Shown piece after piece: positions 54,503 through 61,700 of a stretch of 64,000 nucleotides of DNA. Under the pieces are notes generated by a model. It did no database searches and was not told where the DNA came from. It was given only the letters and a program-made list of their open reading frames with translations. Within the stretch, counting starts at the first letter, position 1; each line of letters begins with the position of its first letter. The position numbers and the translations under genes are program-made. Source of the stretch: Buttiauxella sp965119215 (lineage in GTDB: Bacteria; Pseudomonadota; Gammaproteobacteria; Enterobacterales; Enterobacteriaceae); NCBI GenBank assembly GCA_965119215.1, contig CBCPKK010000005.1, positions 186,001 to 250,000 of the forward strand. Direction: 5' to 3'.

Positions 54503-55369
54503 ATGGCAGCAAAGATTATTGACGGTAAAACGATTGCGCAGCAGGTACGGCTTGAAGTTGCTGAAAAAGTGAAAGCCCGAATTGCCGCTGGAAAACGAGC
54601 CCCAGGACTTGCTGTTGTGCTGGTTGGCGAGAACCCTGCATCGCAGATTTATGTGGGTAGCAAACGTAAGGCTTGTGAAGAAGTGGGCTTTATTTCCCGC
54701 TCATACGATTTGCCCGATACCACTTCTGAAGCGGAGCTGCTTGCGCTGATTGATACGCTCAACGCAGATAACGAAATCGACGGTATTCTGGTGCAGTTGC
54801 CGCTGCCTGCGGGTATCGATAATGTGAAAATTCTGGAGCGTATTGATCCGGACAAAGACGTTGATGGTTTCCATCCATACAATGTGGGCCGCCTGTGCCA
54901 GCGTTCGCCACGTCTGCGCCCTTGTACGCCGCGTGGCATCGTGACGCTGCTTGAGCGTTACAATATCGACACTTACGGCCTGAATGCTGTGGTGATTGGC
55001 GCATCCAACATTGTTGGCCGCCCGATGAGCATGGAACTGTTGCTGGCTGGCTGCACTACCACGGTTACGCACCGCTTCACCAAAAACCTGCGTCAACACG
55101 TTGAAAACGCGGATTTAGTGATCGTCGCGGTCGGTAAACCTGGCTTTATTCCAGGCGAGTGGATCAAGGAAGGGGCAATCGTAGTAGACGTAGGAATTAA
55201 CCGTCTTGAGAGCGGTAAAGTGGTCGGCGACGTAAATTATGATGAAGCCGCCGTCAAAGCCTCGTATATTACGCCGGTTCCGGGTGGCGTTGGCCCAATG
55301 ACTGTCGCCACTCTTATTCAGAATACCTTGCAGGCTTGCGAGGAATATCACGATGTCGATGGAGAGTAA
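54503..55369 (+). CDS. folD: FolD, methylenetetrahydrofolate dehydrogenase/cyclohydrolase
   Basis: A 288-residue bifunctional cytoplasmic enzyme of one-carbon metabolism, converting 5,10-methylene-THF through 5,10-methenyl-THF to 10-formyl-THF with NADP+. The catalytic segment YVGSKRKACEEVG holds Tyr50 and Lys54/56, VQLPLP is the substrate-site block, VIGASNIVGRPM the NADP loop, and TPVPGGVGPMTVATLIQNT the C-terminal signature. The ybcJ gene starts 1 base after its stop codon, as in E. coli. Confidence 0.97.
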   Translation: MAAKIIDGKTIAQQVRLEVAEKVKARIAAGKRAPGLAVVLVGENPASQIYVGSKRKACEEVGFISRSYDLPDTTSEAELLALIDTLNADNEIDGILVQLPLPAGIDNVKILERIDPDKDVDGFHPYNVGRLCQRSPRLRPCTPRGIVTLLERYNIDTYGLNAVVIGASNIVGRPMSMELLLAGCTTTVTHRFTKNLRQHVENADLVIVAVGKPGFIPGEWIKEGAIVVDVGINRLESGKVVGDVNYDEAAVKASYITPVPGGVGPMTVATLIQNTLQACEEYHDVDGE

Positions 55370-55370
55370 T

Positions 55371-55583
55371 ATGGCGACCTTCTCATTAGGTAAACACCCA
55401 CACGTTGAATTATGCGATTTGCTGAAGCTGGAAGGCTGGTGTGAAAGCGGCGCGCAGGCAAAAGCGGTGATTGCCGAAGGGCTGGTGAAAGTAGACGGTG
55501 TTGTTGAAACCCGCAAACGCTGCAAAATTGTTGCTGGTCAGACTGTTGTTTTTGAAACGCTGAGCATTACGGTTCAAGCATAA
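55371..55583 (+). CDS. ybcJ: YbcJ, S4-like RNA-binding protein
   Basis: A 70-residue protein consisting of one S4-type RNA-binding domain (LKLEGWCESGAQAKAVIAEGLVKVDG then RKRCKIVAGQTV). It matches E. coli YbcJ in length, sequence and position behind folD. The ATG at 55371 with GGAGAG upstream is preferred to 55353. Its RNA partner is not established; a role in ribosome assembly has been suggested for the fold. Confidence 0.95.
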   Translation: MATFSLGKHPHVELCDLLKLEGWCESGAQAKAVIAEGLVKVDGVVETRKRCKIVAGQTVVFETLSITVQA

Positions 55584-55595
55584 TTACGTACCGAT

Positions 55596-55627
55596 AACGG
55601 CCTGTCATCACGGGCCGTTTCTTTTTC
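55596..55627 (+). terminator. Intrinsic terminator after ybcJ
   Basis: AACGGCC/GGCCGTT stem with a 10-base loop followed by TCTTTTTC. Confidence 0.88.
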
Positions 55628-55792
55628 ATCATTCTGGTTTATTTCTCTATTCTCACCCACCAATCTACGCACCCAGTACCTACCTACAACTCGAATGCTA
55701 ACGAGTATAAAACCTGCTCAACTTCAAATATTTGATAACAGTATGGCTACAACGTAGATTTTAGTTGCCCAGAAAAAAACGTTTCGTCAGTA

Positions 55793-55825
55793 TAGGTAGA
55801 ACGTTCTACTAGAACGTTCTACCTA
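55793..55825 (+). promoter_or_regulatory. Double LacI-type operator upstream of the PTS gene
   Basis: The 12-base palindrome TAGAACGTTCTA occurs twice (55797-55808 and 55810-55821), and the whole 33-base region is itself an almost perfect palindrome around base 55809. Central CG pairs (AACGTT) are typical of LacI-family operators. A third, weaker AAAACGTTTCG lies at 55776-55786. The LacI regulator two genes downstream is the natural candidate. The rest of the 301-base gap between ybcJ and the PTS gene (55584-55884) holds the ybcJ terminator and, presumably, the promoter. Confidence 0.75.
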
Positions 55826-55884
55826 CCATAAAAACGCGTAAATGCAGAAAACGCGATGGCGGCGTCAACATCAGGGGATTGTCC

Positions 55885-57384
55885 ATGAGTTTGTTATCAA
55901 GCGTTACAAAATCGTTATCTAAGTTGTCGATGATAGGGCGTGCATTAATGCTCCCTATCTCACTGTTACCGGCTGCGGGCCTGTTACTGGCCTTTGGCGA
56001 TAAATTCCATTTACCGCTGATGATGAATGCGGGCGGGGTGATTTTCGATAACCTGCCAATGCTGTTTGCGATTGGTTCGGCGGTGGGGCTGGCTGCGGAA
56101 TCGGGTATTGCTGCGCTATCGGCGGCGGTGTCTGTTTTTATCATTAACGTCACGATTGGCACGGTGATGCACATTACGCCGGAAATGGCGGCATCGGGTG
56201 GTAAATACGCCATGGTCGTTGGCATCCCGACGTTGCAAATGGGCGTCTTCGGTGGCCTGATTTCGGGCATTCTTGCGGCGTGGTGTTACAACAAATTCCA
56301 CACCATGCAGCTGCCTGAATTTCTCGGTTTCTTCTCCGGTAAGCGTTTTGTTGCCATCGCAACGGCATTTTTATCGTTCCTGCTTGGAATGGCATTGCCG
56401 TGGATTTGGTCATACATCCAGTCAGGGATTGATTCGCTGTCGGTGATCGTCAATGGTGATAACCAGGCGCTTTCGACCTTTATCTTTGGCCTGGTTGAGC
56501 GTGCGCTTATTCCGCTGGGTCTGCACCATATCTGGTATCCGTCATTCTGGTATTCGTTTGGTGAATACACTACGACGGCAGGCCAGGTGATCCATGGCGA
56601 CCAGACCATCTGGTTCAAAATGCTGGAAGAAGGCGTGAAATCCTTTAGCAGCGACAGCTACCAGAATGCGGGCAAATTCATGCAGGGTGAATTTCCGTTG
56701 ATGCTGTTTGCACTGCCCGCTGCGTGTCTGGCGATGTATCATGAAGCCAACACCAAAAATAAGAAAATCGCCTTCGGTATTTTGTTCTCAGCGGCGCTGA
56801 CCTGTTTCCTGACGGGCATTACCGAACCGGTTGAATTTACCTTTATCTTTGTTGCGCCCATTCTTTATGTATTCAACGCGATTATGGCTGGCTTGTCTTA
56901 TATGTGTATGTATCTGCTGCATGCGCACATTGCCAAATCGTTCTCTGCGGGGATGATCGACTACATTTCCTTTGGTATTTTGCCTTCGTTCAACGGTTAC
57001 CAGACCAACTTCCTGTCCGCCGTGATTGTCGGTGTGCCGATGGCGTTTATTTATTACTTCACTTTCCGCTTCGTGATTCGCCGTTTTGATGTGAAAACGC
57101 CGGGGCGTGCAGATGTGACTGCCAATGCGAACGATAAAACTGACACCGAACTGGCTGGCGATATTATCGGCCTGCTGGGTGGCGCGGAAAATATTAATTC
57201 CGTGGGTTCCTGCATTACGCGTTTGCGCCTGGAAGTAGAAAAAAGTGAACATGTTGATAAAGATGGTCTTAATAGCCTCGGTGCGCGCGGCGTAGTATTT
57301 GTAGGTGACTCGGGGATTCAGGTGATATTCGGAGCCAGAGCACAATTTATTGCACAGACAATGTCGACGATGATTGGCAAGTAG
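55885..57384 (+). CDS. PTS EIIBC component, glucose family
   Basis: A 499-residue permease with an N-terminal EIIC domain (about residues 1-405, some 10 membrane segments; FGLVERALIPLGLHHIWY and GITEPVEFTFIFVAP are diagnostic of the glucose family) and a C-terminal EIIB domain whose phosphorylated cysteine is in SVGSCITRLRLEV near residue 445. It imports and phosphorylates a glucose-type sugar or a glucoside using an EIIA-Glc (Crr) encoded elsewhere. It is clearly in the PtsG/MalX/NagE superfamily but is not MalX itself by wording. The ATG at 55885 follows AGGGGA. A strong terminator separates it from the LacI gene downstream. Confidence 0.92.
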   Translation: MSLLSSVTKSLSKLSMIGRALMLPISLLPAAGLLLAFGDKFHLPLMMNAGGVIFDNLPMLFAIGSAVGLAAESGIAALSAAVSVFIINVTIGTVMHITPEMAASGGKYAMVVGIPTLQMGVFGGLISGILAAWCYNKFHTMQLPEFLGFFSGKRFVAIATAFLSFLLGMALPWIWSYIQSGIDSLSVIVNGDNQALSTFIFGLVERALIPLGLHHIWYPSFWYSFGEYTTTAGQVIHGDQTIWFKMLEEGVKSFSSDSYQNAGKFMQGEFPLMLFALPAACLAMYHEANTKNKKIAFGILFSAALTCFLTGITEPVEFTFIFVAPILYVFNAIMAGLSYMCMYLLHAHIAKSFSAGMIDYISFGILPSFNGYQTNFLSAVIVGVPMAFIYYFTFRFVIRRFDVKTPGRADVTANANDKTDTELAGDIIGLLGGAENINSVGSCITRLRLEVEKSEHVDKDGLNSLGARGVVFVGDSGIQVIFGARAQFIAQTMSTMIGK

Positions 57385-57404
57385 ATAAGTTATTCATATC
57401 CTTG

Positions 57405-57434
57405 AAGCCCCCTGTATGTTTACAGGGGGCTTTA
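57405..57434 (+). terminator. Intrinsic terminator after the PTS gene
   Basis: AAGCCCCCTGTA pairs exactly with TACAGGGGGCTT across a 4-base loop and is followed by TATGG. Confidence 0.85.
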
Positions 57435-57473
57435 TGGTATTGATAACACGGTAATTTGGTGCAAAGGAACAGG

Positions 57474-58490
57474 ATGAAAAAGGTCAATATTATTGATGTG
57501 GCACAACTGGCTGGAGTTTCTGTCTCCACCGTTTCGTTGGTGCTGCGCCAAAAAGGAAAGATCTCGGAAGCAACCATCGACAAAGTTAATGCTGTGATTA
57601 AACAGCTTGGCTACGTTCATAACACGGCTGCGGCAAATCTGCGTTCCAGTACCTCAAACCTCATCGGCCTGATTATCCGGGATTTTAACGATTCCTTTTG
57701 CGTCAACGTGATGGCAAGCGTAGTGCATTATCTTGAAAAACAGGGATATATGGTTTTTCTTGGTCATCCACAGGGCGACGAACAACAACTACAGCAGTGC
57801 TTAACTTCGTTCGCCCAGCAAGGGGTGGCGGGGGTGATTTATCTGGATGCCAACCACCGCCGGGCGTCCATACCACCGCTGATTGCAGAGTGCCCGCTAC
57901 CTACCGTAATCATTGCCGAATCGACGGTAAGCAGCGATCGGGATGTGATTGGGCGAGATAATCGCCAGGCCGGAAACCAGGCGACACGTTACCTGCTTGA
58001 TAAGGGTCATCGAAATATTGCCTATTTAGGCGGGACAGCGACAAACCTGATGCGAGAAGAGCGTTTGCTCGGTTACCGCACCGCACTTGCGCAATACGAT
58101 TTACCCTTTCGCGAGGAGTGGGCTCCTGTTTGCGAAAATGATACGGAGACTGCGGCACGTTTAACACGGCAGTTGCTTGAAAAAAATAGCAAAATCACCG
58201 CCATGCTGTGCCATTCGCCGTCAGCGATTATTGGCTGCCTTAATGGGATTCAGCAGGTAGGACGAACTGTCGGGAAAGATGTGTTTTTAACTCAGCAGGT
58301 TTCGTTGATTGGCTTTGAAGACATGATGCACATTAATTTAACCTCGCCACGGTTTACCTATGTTTCGTCGTCCAGCGAAGAAGCGGGCCGACAGGCAGCA
58401 ACGTTGATTGTGAATAAAATTAAAACACCGACGTTGCCGTCACAAAAAATCATTATTTCCGGGGAGTTGGTTCAGCGGGAATCTGCGTAA
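57474..58490 (+). CDS. LacI-family regulator, MalI-like
   Basis: A 338-residue LacI/GalR repressor: HTH at residues 3-50 (NIIDVAQLAGVSVSTVSLVLRQKGKISEAT), hinge AANLRSSTSNLIGLIIRD, then a periplasmic-binding-like effector domain with GRDNRQAGNQATRYLLDKGHRNIAYLGG and GFEDMMHINLTSP. The HTH and hinge resemble MalI, the repressor of the E. coli PTS gene malX, which matches its place behind a glucose-family PTS gene. It likely binds the double palindrome at 55793. The ATG at 57474 with AGGAACAGG upstream is preferred to 57456. Confidence 0.9.
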   Translation: MKKVNIIDVAQLAGVSVSTVSLVLRQKGKISEATIDKVNAVIKQLGYVHNTAAANLRSSTSNLIGLIIRDFNDSFCVNVMASVVHYLEKQGYMVFLGHPQGDEQQLQQCLTSFAQQGVAGVIYLDANHRRASIPPLIAECPLPTVIIAESTVSSDRDVIGRDNRQAGNQATRYLLDKGHRNIAYLGGTATNLMREERLLGYRTALAQYDLPFREEWAPVCENDTETAARLTRQLLEKNSKITAMLCHSPSAIIGCLNGIQQVGRTVGKDVFLTQQVSLIGFEDMMHINLTSPRFTYVSSSSEEAGRQAATLIVNKIKTPTLPSQKIIISGELVQRESA

Positions 58491-58788
58491 CGATTGCGTG
58501 AAAATCAAGGTAAAGCCTACCACTGTATAGTGGTTCTATAATGCAAAAGTTTTTCGTTTTTTTAGGGGGGTATTTCCTGGTTATTTGTTTTAAATTTATG
58601 TAGTAAATGTTTTGGTTAAGTTAAATTAAAATATCATATACATCCAATTTGAATGAAACATTAATTATTGTTATGTATTACAATTTTTCTTCAGTGAGGA
58701 GTAACATAGCATGTTGACTAATCATATTTAATTTACCCACTAAATGCGTAGCGTGCGGGATGACATTCCCGACAGCGTACAGGAATCT
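58491..58788 (+). other. AT-rich region upstream of the giant helicase gene
   Basis: 298 bases with many A/T runs, no ORF and no terminator-like hairpin of note. It must contain the promoter of the next gene and marks the change from average-GC to AT-rich sequence. Confidence 0.4.
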
Positions 58789-61700
58789 ATGTATATGTCT
58801 GAGAATGAAAGTTCACCTTTTCAAAGCGGCAGCCTATCGTTAGAGCAAAAGTTAGACCGAGCTCGTACAGAGCTGCTCGATCTAACCGCACGTAATAAGC
58901 TTCTCAATATTCCACGCACTAAAACGGCCAAACAACTCGAGATTGTTGATGAACGTTCTGATGAAATTTATCGATTGCTAGTCGAAGAGGGGAAAGCGTT
59001 TACTTTCCTACCTGGTCGAGCGGGAAAGGAAAGTGACGGAATAGAAGATAATGATACGGACATGGGGGATGAGGAAGTTGATGAGCAGACATATGACTTC
59101 AATGAAGATTACAACAGCTCTGTACTAAAAGCAGAACATCAAGACACAAAGCTTCAAACCCGCTTGACACCTAAAGGTCTGCAGAAACGTTTACTTGACT
59201 TGCATCATGATTCCAGAATTCTTGAGGAGGATCAGGGTGTAAACATACTTTTTTTAACTCTGGGTTCGCTTAAATGGATAGATCCAAACAATAAAGAAAA
59301 CATCCGTTACGCGCCGATAGTTCTTTTACCCGTCTCACTTGAACGTGGGAATGCCAGAGATAGATTTAAATTAAAAATAAGACAAGATGAAATTATCCCT
59401 AATTTATCGTTAGAAACTTATTTAGACCGGGTGCATGAAATTATTTTACCTGAAATGAATATGGATGATAATTTTGATATTTTAGATTATATGTCTAATA
59501 TTGTCGATTCTGTTGCAATAAAGAAAGATTGGGAAGTATTAAAGAATGACATTACGCTAGGTTTTTTCTCATTTTCAAAATTTCTTATGTATCGAGATCT
59601 TGATCCTGCAAATTGGCCTGAAAATGAACGTATAACCGATCAGCCAATTATTCAATCTCTGATGGTTGATGGATTTGGCTACAGTGATGATCTACTCCCC
59701 GATGATACGCCAATAGATCCATTTATTTCACCTCGCGATATGCTTCATATCATGGACAGTGATACTTCCCAAACATTGGCTATTCATGATGTGCGTAAAG
59801 GGAAAAGTCTTGTAATCCAGGGGCCGCCTGGGACAGGAAAGTCTCAAACTATTGCTAATATTATTGCGTCGGCCATAGCTGATGGTAAAACGGTCCTCTT
59901 TGTGGCTGAGAAATTAGCAGCACTTGAGGTAGTAAAACGCCGTTTAGATCAGTCTGGTGTTGGCGATGCTTGCCTGGAACTACACAGCAACAAAGCTAAC
60001 AAGCGTGGCTTTCTTGAGGAGCTGAAGCGAGTTTGGGAACTCGGTTCTCCAAGAGGTGAATTTCCAGATGTGCTGGTAGAAAACTTAACTGCTGCAAGGG
60101 ATTCCTTAAACCAGCATCCCGTGCGGCTCCATGAAGTTTATTACCCTTCAGATCTCTCGCCATACCAGGTTATGGGACATCTGGTTCGTTTGCGTCAGTC
60201 AGGGCAAGCTCCAACAAATTTTGAACTTCATGGCTTTGAGGAATGGAGTCAAAACGATTTTGCGAAACGAATTGATTTAGTCAAAGAGATTGTTGAGAGA
60301 ATTACGGATATTGGATTACCCGATAATCACCCATGGAACGGTGTAAACCTTGAAGAAATATTACCAGTTGAAGTTGAACGGTTAATTTCTCGATTAAGCA
60401 ATGTGCAAGCGATGGTCGCACAGTTGCAATCGGATACTAATTGTCTTAGTGAAAAGCTCGCTATCATTCCAGTACCACTCATATTTTCAGAACTGGGGCG
60501 ATTAGTACATATTGCTGAGTCGGTAGTTGACGCACCTGATATTTCTGCTGAAGCTTTAACCTCTATTGACTGGCAAGAAAATATAACTTCCGTTAAAAAA
60601 CTTATTGATAGCATCAGGCGATACCAAGATTCTTATCAAGAGCTAGAACAATACATTGTTGTAAGTGAATTAGAAATGCCAGTAGTTGAACTGGATAACG
60701 AACTAGCTAAATTGCCTCAAGATTTTAATTCAAAGGGATTTATAGCATCACGGAATTTATTGAAACCCTTGCAGAAACTATCTCAAGATGCGATGCGGTT
60801 GCATGAAGAGCTCGGTACTCATGAGGGATTCAGTTCTATTCAGGAAATAGAACGACTTATCGCATTAGGGGAAAGAGTTTCTGCTGCCCCGAATGCATGC
60901 CCGGATGCCTTCATTGCTTCTGTTTGGGATCATGGTGTAGAGAAAGCTGCTGAATTAGTCGATTCGATAGCAACATTCGATACCATATATAACGCAATTA
61001 GTGACAAGATTAATGAATCGTCCTGGGAAATGGATTTAGTTATAGCCAGAAATCACCTTGCAAGCCATACCGGGATTTTTCGCTTTTTCAACTCTGACTG
61101 GAGAAAGGCGAAAGCGTTAGTCGGTTCTCTCCTTAAAAAACCGGATCAACCGATACCACAACAAATAGCATTGCTCGATGAACTCATTCGCGGCCAGGTA
61201 GCGAGAAAAACAATCAAAGAAAACAATGAGTTTGGTCGTTCAGCTTTTGGAAGTGATTGGCGAGGAGAAAAAAGCGATAGTACTTCTTTGATGGCTCTCG
61301 TTGAATGGATGAGAACGTTGCGTGGCGTTGGAGTGGAAGCTCGGCAATTAGCGGGTCGTCTTGCAGATCGTGAAGGTATAAAGCTTCGAACCCAACAATT
61401 AAATATATTGCTACAGCAAGTCAGACTAGAGCTAGATACGCTCTGGCATGCCTTTGGACTCTCACCCGAAGAGTATTTTTCGAATCAATTGTCTATCTCT
61501 CGCGTACCTTTAATCTTCATCGAGCAGCGTGTACAGAAGCTGAATTGGATCGATGAAATATCGAGAAAGGTTCTGATCAATCCACCACTTCGTATTGATG
61601 AACGAAGCCAGCTAATACTAAGAATTATAGAGCTTCAAGAACTGGCTTCTCAGATCCATTCTGAAAAGATGATTGGTGAAAATGCGTTTGGTATTCAATG

